Notes: generated from the sequence alone by a model not told the origin. Counted from the stretch's first letter, positions 40,750 through 49,323 are shown. The stretch is DNA of 64,000 nucleotides from Arthrobacter sp. Leaf337 (GCF_001423745.1 NZ_LMPC01000031.1:474-64473); one strand, 5' to 3'. Program-made: numbers and translations.

Positions 40750-40765
40750 TGTGATTTGACTCACA
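40750..40765. promoter_or_regulatory. CRP/GlxR-type site before the sugar ABC transporter
   Basis: TGTGATTTGACTCACA has the TGTGA-N6-TCACA form of actinobacterial CRP/GlxR. It is 24 bases before the LacI-type operator and 244 bases before the substrate-binding protein start. A nearly identical site is at 45211. Confidence 0.7.
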
Positions 40766-40788
40766 GGCAACTGAGAGCTAAGCTCAAC

Positions 40789-40810
40789 GAGTTGTTAGCG
40801 CTAACAACTC
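40789..40810. promoter_or_regulatory. LacI-type operator before the sugar ABC transporter
   Basis: A 22-bp perfect palindrome centred on TTGTTAGCGCTAACAA. The TGTTAGCGCTAACA core is the usual actinobacterial LacI/GalR site. No LacI-family gene is in the window, so the repressor is encoded elsewhere. Confidence 0.8.
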
Positions 40811-41008
40811 AGTCTATGATTTCGAACATCATCCTGCTGGCACCGGAGCCCTGCGCTCTTTCCGGCGAGATCAACTTCCGATGAGCGGGCTCCGGTCCGC
40901 CTCATCAGTCGACCGGATCCTCCCGGCCGGCCCCACAGCCGTGAAGCGCAGATGCTTTCCGGTTTAGCACCAGTTCGCGGACCGAGCCGTCCGCGGAAGG
41001 AGAACATA

Positions 41009-42133
41009 GTGAGAATCAAGAAACTCCTGGGCGCGTTCGCCGTCGTCCTCGCAGTGACGGTGGGGGCCACAGGCTGCGGCAGCCGGGGCGGCGCCGCCAC
41101 CCCGGCCGCCAGCGCGGATAATTCGGGGGCGCTCGTGGGCATCTCAATGCCCACGCAGACCTCGGAGCGCTGGATCGCCGATGGCGGGAATGTCGAGAAG
41201 TCCTTGAAGGACCTGGGTTACAAGACGGACCTGCAGTTCGCCAATGACGACATCCCCACACAGGTGTCACAGATCGAAAACATGCTGACCAAGGGCGCCA
41301 AATCCCTCATCATTGCCGCAATCGACGGCACCACGCTCACTGACGTCCTGGCCAAGGCGAAGGAGCAGAACGTCAAGGTCATCGCCTACGACCGCCTCAT
41401 CAACGGGACGCCCAATGTGGATTTCTACACCACGTTCGACAACTACACGGTGGGCGTCCAGCAGGCCACCTCGCTGCTCACCGGCCTGGGCCTCCTCGAC
41501 GCCAGCGGCAAGAAGGTGGAGGGCAAGGGGCCCTTCAACATCGAGCTGTTCGCGGGCAGCCCGGATGACAACAACGCCAACTTCTTCTGGACCGGCGCCA
41601 TGGACACCCTCAAGCCCTTCATGGATGCCGGCACGCTGAAGGTTCCGAGTGGTCAGACCAAGTTCGAACAGGCAGCCATCCTCCGCTGGCAGGCACCCGT
41701 TGCCCAGAAGCGCATGGAGGACATCCTCACTGCCGCCTACAGCTCCGGCACCAAACTGGACGGCGTACTGTCCCCGTATGACGGACTGTCCATCGGCATC
41801 ATCTCCGCGCTGACCAGCACCGGCGGCTACTCCAAGGGAAGCCTGCCCGTCGTCACCGGCCAGGACGCCGAGAAGGGCTCAGTGAAGTCCATCGTCGCCG
41901 GCGAGCAGTACTCCACCATCTTCAAGGACACCCGCCAGCTGGGCGCCCAGGCCGTCAAGATGGTCGACGCCGTGCTGAAGGGCAAGGAGCCGGAGGTCAA
42001 CGACACGAAGACCTACAACAACAAGGTCAAGGTTGTCCCGTCCTACCTGCTGGAGTCCGTGATCATCACCAAGGACAACTACAAGAAGGAACTCATCGAC
42101 TCGGGCTACTACACCGACGCCGACGTCAAGTAG
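41009..42133 (+). CDS. ChvE-type multiple-sugar ABC transporter substrate-binding lipoprotein
   Basis: 374 residues from GTG 41009 with AAGGAG seven bases upstream. A lipoprotein signal ends ATGC (Cys at about 24). The periplasmic-binding type-1 fold shows VGISMPTQTSERWIADG, ANDDIPTQVSQIENMLTKGAK, VIAYDRLI and DGVLSPYDGLSIGI, close to ChvE/xylose-galactose binding proteins. It delivers monosaccharides to GguA/GguB encoded next. The 315-base gap before it carries CRP and LacI sites and no gene. A 16-bp stem-loop after the stop probably keeps its mRNA level high. Confidence 0.93.
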   Translation: MRIKKLLGAFAVVLAVTVGATGCGSRGGAATPAASADNSGALVGISMPTQTSERWIADGGNVEKSLKDLGYKTDLQFANDDIPTQVSQIENMLTKGAKSLIIAAIDGTTLTDVLAKAKEQNVKVIAYDRLINGTPNVDFYTTFDNYTVGVQQATSLLTGLGLLDASGKKVEGKGPFNIELFAGSPDDNNANFFWTGAMDTLKPFMDAGTLKVPSGQTKFEQAAILRWQAPVAQKRMEDILTAAYSSGTKLDGVLSPYDGLSIGIISALTSTGGYSKGSLPVVTGQDAEKGSVKSIVAGEQYSTIFKDTRQLGAQAVKMVDAVLKGKEPEVNDTKTYNNKVKVVPSYLLESVIITKDNYKKELIDSGYYTDADVK

Positions 42134-42141
42134 CCGTGGCG

Positions 42142-42179
42142 GGGTTGTGGCCGGGCCGTCGCCGGCCCGGCCACAACCC
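42142..42179 (+). terminator. 16-bp perfect stem-loop between binding protein and ATPase genes
   Basis: GGGTTGTGGCCGGGCC at 42142-42157 pairs perfectly with 42164-42179 around GTCGCC. With no T-tract, it is probably an mRNA-stabilising or partial-termination stem, giving more binding protein than ATPase. Confidence 0.72.
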
Positions 42180-42240
42180 TTCCGGCAGGCCCCTGCAGCC
42201 GCAGGACGGCCCAGAACCGACCAGTCAGTGGGAATTGACG

Positions 42241-43770
42241 ATGAACACACCCATTCTTCAAATGCGAGGAATCACCAAGACCTTCCCGGGCGTCAAGGCC
42301 CTTCAGAACGTCACGCTGGATGTGAAGCGTGGCGAGGTGCACGCCATCTGCGGTGAAAACGGCGCGGGAAAATCCACGCTCATGAAGGTGCTCTCGGGGG
42401 TCTACCCGCACAGCTCCTTCGACGGAGACATCCTCTTCGAAAACGAACCGTGCACGTTCAACAGCATCAGCGACAGCGAGAAGCGCGGCATCGTCATCAT
42501 CCACCAGGAGCTGGCGCTAAGCCCCTATCTTTCGATTGCTGAAAACATCTTCCTCGGCAATGAGCTGACGAAGAACGGGTGGGTGGACTGGCGCAAGACA
42601 AACCTGGAGGCCGCCAAGCTGCTGGCCAGGGTGGGACTCAGCGAAAACCCCGTCACGCCCGTCCAGCACATCAGCGTCGGGAAGCAGCAACTCGTCGAAA
42701 TCGCCAAGGCACTCTCCAAAGAGGTCAAACTCCTCATCCTGGACGAGCCAACGGCCGCGCTGAACGACGAGGACTCCGGCCACCTCCTGGACCTCATCCT
42801 GCACCTGAAGGGCCAGGGCGTCACCAGCATCATCATCAGCCACAAACTCAATGAGATCCGCAAGGTAGCGGACGCGGTCACCATCATCCGCGACGGCAAG
42901 ACCATCGAAACCCTGCGGCTGGATGAGGGCCAAATTACCCAGGAGCGGATTATCCGCGGCATGGTGGGCCGGGACCTGGACAGCCTCTATCCGGACCGCG
43001 ACCCGAAAATCGGCGAGGAAGTCCTCCGGATCGAGGACTGGTCGGTGCGGCACCCGCAGGACCACACCCGGATGGTCGTCACCAACGCGAGCCTCAACGT
43101 CCGAAAGGGCGAGGTGGTGGGACTGGCCGGCCTCATGGGCGCCGGCAGGACGGAACTGGCCATGAGCGTCTTCGGCCGGACGTACGGCACCGCCGTGTCC
43201 GGGAAGGTCTACAAGCACGGCCGGGAGATCAACACTTCCACAGTGTCGGATGCCATTAAGCACGGCATCGCCTACGCCACCGAGGATCGCAAGCACTACG
43301 GCCTGAACCTCATTGAAGACATCAAACGGAACATCTCGATGGCGGCCCTGCGGAAACTGGCCAAGGGCGGCTGGGTGGACAAGAACCAGGAAACCATCGT
43401 CGCCAACAGCTACCGGCAAAGCATGAACATCAAGGCACCGTCAGTGGCTGCCATCACCGGCAAGCTGTCCGGCGGCAACCAGCAGAAGGTCGTGCTGAGT
43501 AAGTGGATGTTCTCCGACCCCGACGTGCTGATCCTGGACGAACCCACCCGCGGCATCGACGTCGGGGCCAAATTCGAGATCTACACGATCATCACCAAGC
43601 TCGCGGCAGAGGGTAAGGCGGTCATCGTGATCTCCTCCGAACTCCCCGAACTGCTGGGCATCTGCGACAGGATCTACACGCTGTCAGCAGGCCACATCAC
43701 CGGCGAAGTGCCCATCGCCGACGCTTCACAGGAGACCCTCATGCACCTTATGACCAAAGAGAAGGAATAG
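42241..43770 (+). CDS. Multiple-sugar ABC transporter ATP-binding protein (GguA-like)
   Basis: 509 residues, with two fused ABC domains as in GguA/MglA/XylG. First domain: Walker A GENGAGKST near 38, signature ISVGKQQLVEIAKAL near 145, and Walker B LLILDEPTAAL. Second domain: AGLMGAGRTELAMSVFG in place of a consensus Walker A (usual for the degenerate site), LSGGNQQKVVLSKWM, and VLILDEPTRGIDVG. It powers sugar import together with the 43776 permease. Start at ATG 42241, after a weak GGGAATTG; a longer frame to 42136 runs into the stem-loop. Confidence 0.93.
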   Translation: MNTPILQMRGITKTFPGVKALQNVTLDVKRGEVHAICGENGAGKSTLMKVLSGVYPHSSFDGDILFENEPCTFNSISDSEKRGIVIIHQELALSPYLSIAENIFLGNELTKNGWVDWRKTNLEAAKLLARVGLSENPVTPVQHISVGKQQLVEIAKALSKEVKLLILDEPTAALNDEDSGHLLDLILHLKGQGVTSIIISHKLNEIRKVADAVTIIRDGKTIETLRLDEGQITQERIIRGMVGRDLDSLYPDRDPKIGEEVLRIEDWSVRHPQDHTRMVVTNASLNVRKGEVVGLAGLMGAGRTELAMSVFGRTYGTAVSGKVYKHGREINTSTVSDAIKHGIAYATEDRKHYGLNLIEDIKRNISMAALRKLAKGGWVDKNQETIVANSYRQSMNIKAPSVAAITGKLSGGNQQKVVLSKWMFSDPDVLILDEPTRGIDVGAKFEIYTIITKLAAEGKAVIVISSELPELLGICDRIYTLSAGHITGEVPIADASQETLMHLMTKEKE

Positions 43771-43775
43771 CGACC

Positions 43776-45092
43776 ATGTCCGCCCTCCGAGAATCCCTCG
43801 GCTTCCTCGCAAGCCGCCTCCGCCAGGTCGGCATCTTCGTCGCCCTGATCCTGATTGTCCTGCTCTTCCAGGTCCTCACCGACGGCATCCTGCTGCAGCC
43901 CCAGAACGTCACCAACCTCGTGGTCCAGAACAGCTACATCCTGATCCTCGCCATCGGTATGGTGATGGTCATCATCGCCGGCCACATCGACCTGTCCGTC
44001 GGCTCCATTGCGGGCTTCATCGGTGCCGTATCGGGCGTGATGATCGTCCACTGGGGCTGGGCATGGTGGATCGCCATCCCCGCCTGCCTGCTGGTCGGCG
44101 CACTTGTCGGTGCCTGGCAGGGATACTGGATCGCTTACGTCGGCATTCCGGCCTTCATCGTCACTCTGGCCGGCATGCTGATCTTCCGCGGCCTGACGCT
44201 GATCACCCTGAAGAACCAGCAGATCACCCCGTTTCCGGACGAACTCCGCGCACTCGGCGGCGGCTTCCTCCCGGACATCAGCGGGGGCACGTCCGTACTC
44301 GAATGGCTCACCGTCATCCTCGGCGTCGGAGGCACCGCGGCCATCCTCTTCCAGGCCATCAAGGAGCGTCGCGTCCGCCGGAAGTTCAACCTGGAGAACG
44401 AACCAATGGCCTGGTTCGCCGTAAAGACTGCGTTCATCGCCCTGCTGATGCTGATCATCACCTTCCTGCTGGCGAGCTACCGCGGAACCCCGATCGTCCT
44501 CATCGTGCTCGCGGCCCTGGTGATCATCTACTCCGCCCTGATGAACAACAGCATCTTCGGCCGGCACACCTACGCCATCGGCGGGAACCTCCATGCAGCG
44601 GAACTCTCCGGCATCAAGACCAAGGCCGTTACCTTCCGGCTCTTCGTGAACATGGGCGTCCTGGCGGCCCTTGCGGGCCTCGTCTTCACGGCCCGCCTTA
44701 ACTCGGCCCAGCCCGCAGGCGGCACCGGCTTCGAGCTTGACTCCATCGCGGCGGCCTTCATCGGCGGCGCCGCGGTGCAGGGCGGCATTGGCACGGTGGC
44801 CGGAGCCATGATCGGCGGGCTGATCATGGGCGTGCTTAACAACGGCATGTCCATCCTGGGCCTCGGCACCGATTACCAGCAGCTCATCAAGGGCCTGGTC
44901 CTCCTCCTCGCCGTCGGCTTCGACATCTTCAACAAGAACCGGAGCGGTCGCGGAGGAGGAAGCGCCCTCCGCACGCGGTTCAAGCTGAAGACCACGCCTC
45001 CGGCCGCTGCAGAAAGCGCGGAGACCGCAGCGGACCGCCCGGTCGCAGTGCCCGCCAGCTCCCGGCAGGAAAGCACCGTGCGGAACTCCTGA
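43776..45092 (+). CDS. Multiple-sugar ABC transporter permease (GguB-like)
   Basis: 438 residues with about 12 membrane segments, starting five bases after the ATPase stop. LIVLLFQVLTDGILLQPQNVTNLV and LAIGMVMVIIAGHIDLSVGSIAGF, seen as MVMVIIAGHIDLSVGS, are the BPD_transp_2 motifs of monosaccharide permeases. GGNLHAAELSGIKTK is the EAA-like ATPase contact. The tail is long, Lys/Ala rich and cytosolic. Together with 41009 and 42241 it forms the CUT2 transporter. Confidence 0.93.
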   Translation: MSALRESLGFLASRLRQVGIFVALILIVLLFQVLTDGILLQPQNVTNLVVQNSYILILAIGMVMVIIAGHIDLSVGSIAGFIGAVSGVMIVHWGWAWWIAIPACLLVGALVGAWQGYWIAYVGIPAFIVTLAGMLIFRGLTLITLKNQQITPFPDELRALGGGFLPDISGGTSVLEWLTVILGVGGTAAILFQAIKERRVRRKFNLENEPMAWFAVKTAFIALLMLIITFLLASYRGTPIVLIVLAALVIIYSALMNNSIFGRHTYAIGGNLHAAELSGIKTKAVTFRLFVNMGVLAALAGLVFTARLNSAQPAGGTGFELDSIAAAFIGGAAVQGGIGTVAGAMIGGLIMGVLNNGMSILGLGTDYQQLIKGLVLLLAVGFDIFNKNRSGRGGGSALRTRFKLKTTPPAAAESAETAADRPVAVPASSRQESTVRNS

Positions 45093-45104
45093 CAGAGTCC
45101 CCCG

Positions 45105-45140
45105 GGGCCGACGGCGGCAGGCAACTGGCGCCGTCGGCCC
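45105..45140 (+). terminator. Stem-loop at the end of the sugar transporter operon
   Basis: GGGCCGACGGCG at 45105-45116 pairs perfectly with CGCCGTCGGCCC at 45129-45140 around 12 bases; 12 bases after the permease stop. No T-tract. Confidence 0.62.
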
Positions 45141-45210
45141 TGGCTTGTGCTTCTTCCGGCACCAAGGCCGGCCGCCCCGTTTGGCCCGCAGAACCCGCCC
45201 ACACCGGGAA

Positions 45211-45268
45211 TGTGATTTGCTTCACAGTTCCGGCGCGGATAGCATTCCATAACTGTTAGCGATCACAG
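45211..45268. promoter_or_regulatory. CRP/GlxR-type site and LacI-like half-site before the 71-aa gene
   Basis: TGTGATTTGCTTCACA at 45211-45226 has the TGTGA-N6-TCACA form. CTGTTAGCGATCACAG at 45253-45268 matches the TGTTAGCGCTAACA operator core at 12 of 14 bases. The order and the spacing repeat those before the transporter operon (27 versus 24 bases). Confidence 0.6.
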
Positions 45269-45281
45269 AGAAGGACCTGGA

Positions 45282-45497
45282 ATGACCGCCTCCATCCCCG
45301 AGCCCGGGACAGCCGACGATTGGCAGCAGCTGATTGGTAGCCGGGTTGAACTGCGGCTCGACGGCCGGATGGTGCGCACTGGCGAGGTGGAAGACGCCAC
45401 CCAGGATTCTGCCGTCATGTGGCTGCGGTTCGACGGCAACCACGGCCGGCAATTGGTGTCCAAGGACGACGGCTACCAGGTTGTTCCCGTCAGCTGA
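45282..45497 (+). CDS. Small protein of unknown function (71 aa), sugar-regulated promoter
   Basis: I recognise no family. AAGGA precedes the ATG by six bases. The product resembles a small beta barrel: WQQLIGSRVELRLDGRMVRTGEVED, shown as GSRVELRLDGRMVRTGE, then VMWLRFDGNHGRQLV, which is SH3-like in pattern. There is no signal or membrane segment. Its promoter area repeats the CRP plus LacI site arrangement of the upstream sugar transporter, so it may be part of that regulon. Confidence 0.62.
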   Translation: MTASIPEPGTADDWQQLIGSRVELRLDGRMVRTGEVEDATQDSAVMWLRFDGNHGRQLVSKDDGYQVVPVS

Positions 45498-45506
45498 GGG
45501 ACGCGG

Positions 45507-46331
45507 TCACGCTTTGGCGCCGGCCGCCGATCCGGTGGCGGGCGTGTTGGTCACTTTGAGTCCGCAGCCTTCCTCGGCAAACGCCGTCAGGGTTTTGTAG
45601 CCGAAGGTCTTGTAGGTCACGTTGGGCCAGCGGCCCCTCAGGAGCTGGCCGAGGCGGCCCACGTTGACCAAGCCTTTCACCCAGAGGGTGGGATCGTCCT
45701 TGAGGAACGCATGGACACTGGCTTTGTAGAGTTCAAGCTCGGTGTGCGGCGCTCCGGCTTTCTTTTTCGCCGGCCTGGCCGGCGCCGGGGGCTTCTTCAC
45801 GGCAGGCGCGGCCACCACGGCAGCGGGCGCCGGGATGTCGATGACATGGAAATGGTCGGCCACCGACTGCAGGACCTTGTTCACGACGCCGGCCTTCGGC
45901 TGGGACGTCGTGGCAACCAGTGAACGTTTTCCGAGCGCATGCAGACGCCGCAGGAGCGGGACGAAGTCACCGTCGCCGCTGACGATCACAAAAAGCTCAA
46001 TCCACGGCATGTCCGCGGCCACTTCAAGTGCGTCAACCACCAGCTCAATGTCCGCGGCGTTCTTGCTGCTCTGGTCAAACGAGAAAATCTGGACCGGCTT
46101 GATGTTGTGGGCCAGCAGCTGGCTCCGGTACCCGGCCATGTCCGGCCTGCCCCAGTTGGCATATGCACGCGCGAGCGCCGTTTGCCCGCCAAGGCCCGTG
46201 TCCCCAACCACCTTTTCAATGTCACGCACCACCCTCGCCAGCGGCACGGAGGTGACATCGTTCCCGTACCCGCCGAAGAGATTTTCCATGTCCAGGAAAA
46301 TAGCCACGTTCCGCTGCCGCGATCCTGCCAC
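45507..46331 (-). CDS. NYN-domain (PIN-like) putative RNase with C-terminal helical domain
   Basis: 274 residues. The NYN domain (1-165) shows VAIFLDMENLFGG, KNAADIELVVDAL and VIVSGDGDFVPLLRRLHALGK; the acidic residues D14, D/E near 96-98 and D near 120-122 form the metal site of PIN-like nucleases. A Pro/Ala/Lys-rich linker (170-195) leads to an 80-residue C-terminal domain with LVNVGRLGQLLRGRWP and YGYKTLTAF-like residues (FGYKTLTAFAEEGCGL), the pattern of OST-HTH/LOTUS-type RNA-binding domains. It converges on the 71-aa gene, with nine bases between stops. Confidence 0.82.
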   Translation of the reverse strand: MAGSRQRNVAIFLDMENLFGGYGNDVTSVPLARVVRDIEKVVGDTGLGGQTALARAYANWGRPDMAGYRSQLLAHNIKPVQIFSFDQSSKNAADIELVVDALEVAADMPWIELFVIVSGDGDFVPLLRRLHALGKRSLVATTSQPKAGVVNKVLQSVADHFHVIDIPAPAAVVAAPAVKKPPAPARPAKKKAGAPHTELELYKASVHAFLKDDPTLWVKGLVNVGRLGQLLRGRWPNVTYKTFGYKTLTAFAEEGCGLKVTNTPATGSAAGAKA

Positions 46332-46391
46332 GTTAACCGTCCTCCCCCAGCGAATAGTAAACAGATCCTATCCCCCGGCGGGGCCCCGAAG

Positions 46392-46407
46392 CGGCGGGGC
46401 CCCGCCG
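46392..46407. terminator. GC-rich palindrome after aldo/keto reductase
   Basis: CGGCGGGGCCCCGCCG is a perfect 16-bp palindrome; GGCGGGGCCCCG is also present just upstream as a direct copy. It follows the minus-strand aldo/keto reductase stop by eight bases. Confidence 0.45.
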
Positions 46408-46414
46408 TCGCTGG

Positions 46415-47446
46415 CTAGCGGCCCCCTTCGATCTTCCGGCTGCGCTGCTCCTGGGCCATGGGACCGTACGGGTACACGCCAACCCGGGGCTGGCTGGCCT
46501 CCGTGAGCCGCCGGGTTTCCTCCTCAGTCAGTTCAAGGTCCGCAGCGGCGAGGTTGTCCGCCAGCTGCTCCGTGGTGCGGGCCCCCAGGATCACCGACGT
46601 CACTGCAGGGCGGTCCGCCAGCCACGCCAGCGCTACCTGCGAGGCACTCACTCCGTGGTCCGCGGCGATCTTCTCAACGGTTCCGATGACCTCCCACGTC
46701 CGCGGATCGTCGTTGCGGGCCTGCCAGGCCTCCATGCCGCGCTTGGGATTCTCGCCCAGCCGGGTGGCCCCCTCCGGTGCCTCGTCGCGCTTGTACTTCC
46801 CGGAGAGCCAGCCGCCGCCCAGCGGGGACCACGGGAGCAGGCCGATCCCCGCGTCCAGCGACGCCGGAACAATCTCCGACTCAATCTCCCGGACCAGCAG
46901 GCTGTACTGCGGCTGCAGCGTCACCGGCGCGCTCCAGCCGTGGGCCTTGGCGAGGTGCACCGCCTTGGTCAGCTGCCAGCCCAGGAAGTTGGAGAAGCCG
47001 TAGTAGGCAATCTTTCCGCTGCTGACGGAGTCATGCAGGAAGCGCAGCGTCTCCTCCAGCGGCGTGATGGGATCCCAGGCGTGCATCTGGTACAGGTCGA
47101 TCTGTTCGACGCCGAGGCGGCGCAGCGAGTCGTCCAGGGCCCGGGTGAGGTGGCGTCGGGACGTTCCGAGGTCGTTCGGTGCCTGGCCCATGGGAAAGCG
47201 GCCCTTGGTGGCGAGGACGGCACGGTCCCTGACCTCGGGGCGGGCAGCCAGCCAGCGCCCGATGATCTGCTCGGAAACCCCTTGGCTGTAGACGTCAGCG
47301 GTATCGATGAAGTTGCCGCCTGCGGCGAAGTAGTCGTCGAGGATGGCGAAGGACGTTTCCTCGGTGGCTTCGGCGCCGAAGGTCATGGTTCCCAGCGCGT
47401 AGTTGGATACGACGGCGCCGCTGTTACCTAGTGTGCGGTTTTGCAT
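46415..47446 (-). CDS. Aldo/keto reductase (general stress type)
   Basis: 343 residues. ALGTMTFGAE at the N-terminus, FIDTADVYSQGVSEQIIGRWL, ATKGRF and DLYQMHAWDP carry the catalytic tetrad, and AVTSVILGARTTEQLADNL is the cofactor site. This pattern fits the AKR11/YghZ/IolS-type branch. It starts eight bases after the SDR gene stop, so they form an operon. The substrate is not known. Confidence 0.9.
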   Translation of the reverse strand: MQNRTLGNSGAVVSNYALGTMTFGAEATEETSFAILDDYFAAGGNFIDTADVYSQGVSEQIIGRWLAARPEVRDRAVLATKGRFPMGQAPNDLGTSRRHLTRALDDSLRRLGVEQIDLYQMHAWDPITPLEETLRFLHDSVSSGKIAYYGFSNFLGWQLTKAVHLAKAHGWSAPVTLQPQYSLLVREIESEIVPASLDAGIGLLPWSPLGGGWLSGKYKRDEAPEGATRLGENPKRGMEAWQARNDDPRTWEVIGTVEKIAADHGVSASQVALAWLADRPAVTSVILGARTTEQLADNLAAADLELTEEETRRLTEASQPRVGVYPYGPMAQEQRSRKIEGGR

Positions 47447-47454
47447 AGTTCTCC

Positions 47455-48327
47455 TCAGTCCTCGGTGGGCGTGGTGCGGTTCGAGTGGTACGTGCGCCAG
47501 GTGTGCTCCGGAGCGAATCCCAGGAGGCGCTTGGCTTTGTCGATGGACAACATCGTTTCGTGTTCGCCGAGTTCCTTGACCACCTTGACGCCCGGGAAGA
47601 CTTCGGCTGCGAGGCTGGCACTGGACCGGCTCATGACCGTGTCTTCGTTGGCAATGATGAACGCCTCGAACCCGGGCCGGGCGTTCTCAAGTGCGCGGGC
47701 CACCGCCTGCGCGCCGTCCCGGCCGTCGATGTAGCCCCACAGGTTCCATTTGCGCAGCGTGGCGTCGGAGTCGAAGGAGGGAAAATCCTCGTAGTCCTCC
47801 GGGTCCATCACGTTGGAAAAGCGCAGGCCAGTGATGCTCAATTCCGGATCCCAGCGTGTGAGCTGGATGGCCAGCTGTTCCTCCAGGTGCTTGACCAGGG
47901 AGTACGTGCTTTCCGGCCGGGCCGGGTATTCCTCGTCCACGGGGATGTAGGGAGGATCGACGTCGAACGGAAGTCCCAGCACCGTCTCGCTGGAGGCGTA
48001 GACCAGCTTTTTGACTCCGGCCCGGCGCGCAGCCTGGAAGACGTTGTAGGTGGCGAGCATGTTGTTCTCGAAGGTGGCCGCGTCCGGCGCATGGCCCGGA
48101 GCCGGAATGGCCGCCAGGTGCACGATCGCGTCGAATCCCCCGTGACGGTCGTCGAGGCCAAGGATCACGTCCAGGACCTGCCCGTAGTTGCGCAGGTCCA
48201 CCTCGGTGAAGCCGCGGCCCCTGGTACCTGTGCGGTCCAGGTTCAGGACGTCATGGCCGTCCTCGGAAAGCCGGCGCACCACGCTCCTGCCCAGCTTTCC
48301 GCTTCCGCCAGTAACAGCAACTCTCAT
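47455..48327 (-). CDS. NAD-dependent epimerase/dehydratase family protein (extended SDR)
   Basis: 290 residues from ATG 48327 with GAGGAG before it. The Rossmann motif is VAVTGGSGKLGRSVVRRL, the mid-fold stretch IVHLAAIPAPGHAPD follows, and VYASSETVLG plus the Tyr-x3-Lys (YSLVKHLEEQL) form the catalytic site. It oxidises, reduces or epimerises a sugar-like or uronic substrate. Paired with an aldo/keto reductase downstream; a sugar or polyol pathway is likely but not provable. Confidence 0.88.
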   Translation of the reverse strand: MRVAVTGGSGKLGRSVVRRLSEDGHDVLNLDRTGTRGRGFTEVDLRNYGQVLDVILGLDDRHGGFDAIVHLAAIPAPGHAPDAATFENNMLATYNVFQAARRAGVKKLVYASSETVLGLPFDVDPPYIPVDEEYPARPESTYSLVKHLEEQLAIQLTRWDPELSITGLRFSNVMDPEDYEDFPSFDSDATLRKWNLWGYIDGRDGAQAVARALENARPGFEAFIIANEDTVMSRSSASLAAEVFPGVKVVKELGEHETMLSIDKAKRLLGFAPEHTWRTYHSNRTTPTED

Positions 48328-48479
48328 CAGGAACTCCTCTGGGTAGTTGTCGGCGGCCGGTCGTCCGCAACTGCCTGCCGCCGTCGTCATTCCACCCTAG
48401 AGGCGCGGCTGCACGGATGCAGCCCATTTGGCTGGCCCTCTGAGTCCTAGGAAAGAACGCCCCCGGCCGCCGGCGGACT

Positions 48480-48857
48480 TCAGCCAAGCCGGAGCAACAG
48501 GGGAAGGGTGTTGGTGATGATGGTGAAGGCGGCCGCCACGATGCCGATGACTGCCGGAATGATGCCCGACGCCTCGCCTCGGCCACGCGCCCTGAATCCA
48601 AGCACCGCCGCAGCCAGCTCCGGTGCCAGGATCAGCAGCAGGGCGGGCCCCGCCGCGCTCACGATGACGCCCGGAGGTAGCGGGTCCCCGCTGTCGTACC
48701 CCTGCAGTGCGAGCAGCCCTTCGCCGATGACCATGCCGGCCATGAACGCGACGGGAATGGCCGCAACGGCGATCCAGGCCCAGCGCAGAAGCCGGCGGCC
48801 GGGGACGGAGCGTCCGGAATCCGGGGCGGCCGCGGGCACCCGGCTGCGTGAAGTCAT
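48480..48857 (-). CDS. Small integral membrane protein of unknown function (125 aa)
   Basis: 125 residues from ATG 48857. About three membrane helices: ALLRWAWIAVAAIPVAFMAGMV region, GVIVSAAGPALLLILAPELAAAVLGF and IIPAVIGIVAAAFTIITN, with a short RGRGEA cytosolic loop. No family recognised. It starts 13 bases before the DUF3040 gene's stop on the same strand, which suggests cotranscription, but there is no clear ribosome site. Confidence 0.55.
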   Translation of the reverse strand: MTSRSRVPAAAPDSGRSVPGRRLLRWAWIAVAAIPVAFMAGMVIGEGLLALQGYDSGDPLPPGVIVSAAGPALLLILAPELAAAVLGFRARGRGEASGIIPAVIGIVAAAFTIITNTLPLLLRLG

Positions 48858-48870
48858 CGGCGCAGGCTCG

Positions 48871-49188
48871 TCAGATGTGCTGTGACTGGCCCGGCAGGCC
48901 CATGCTCGGGCGCCCGAACGGAAGCCGGCTCGGACTGAAGCCCAGGGAAGCGTAGTAGCCGCCGGCAACCATCACGGCAAACCCGGCGACGCCCAAGTAC
49001 ATAAGCTGTACGACGGCGCCCGCGATCACCGCAAGGAATCCGCAGACCACGCACAGGGCACCGAGGACAACGCGCCGCATCAATGACCACGACTGGCCCT
49101 CCATGCGCGCGGCGAATTGCGGATCATCCTCGTGAAGCGACTGCTCCATCTGCCTGAGGACGTCCCTTTCATGTTCAGAAAGCGGCAT
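48871..49188 (-). CDS. DUF3040 membrane protein
   Basis: 105 residues; GGAGGT lies five bases before ATG 49188. MPLSEHERDVLRQMEQSLHEDDPQFAARM is the DUF3040 N-terminus, seen as LSEHERDVLRQMEQSL, an actinobacterial family with two membrane helices (VLGALCVVCGFLAVIAGAVV and YLGVAGFAVMVAGGYYASL). Role unknown. It is divergent from the universal stress protein gene with 135 bases between, so they may share control. Confidence 0.85.
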   Translation of the reverse strand: MPLSEHERDVLRQMEQSLHEDDPQFAARMEGQSWSLMRRVVLGALCVVCGFLAVIAGAVVQLMYLGVAGFAVMVAGGYYASLGFSPSRLPFGRPSMGLPGQSQHI

Positions 49189-49323
49189 CGTTGACCTCCG
49201 AACCGGATTGATATTAAGGATCGTCCATGCGGCGCTTAAGTCAATAGAGCCAAAAGTCACGGACGGATCGCGGTGTCTTTGGACCCTAGGCAAGGCGTCC
49301 CGGGTAGGCGCACGCTGGAGCCC

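Noticed and set aside
49189..49323. DosR-box at the DUF3040/universal stress protein gap
   Set aside because: Only GGGAC-type fragments are present; agreement with the consensus is too low to claim.
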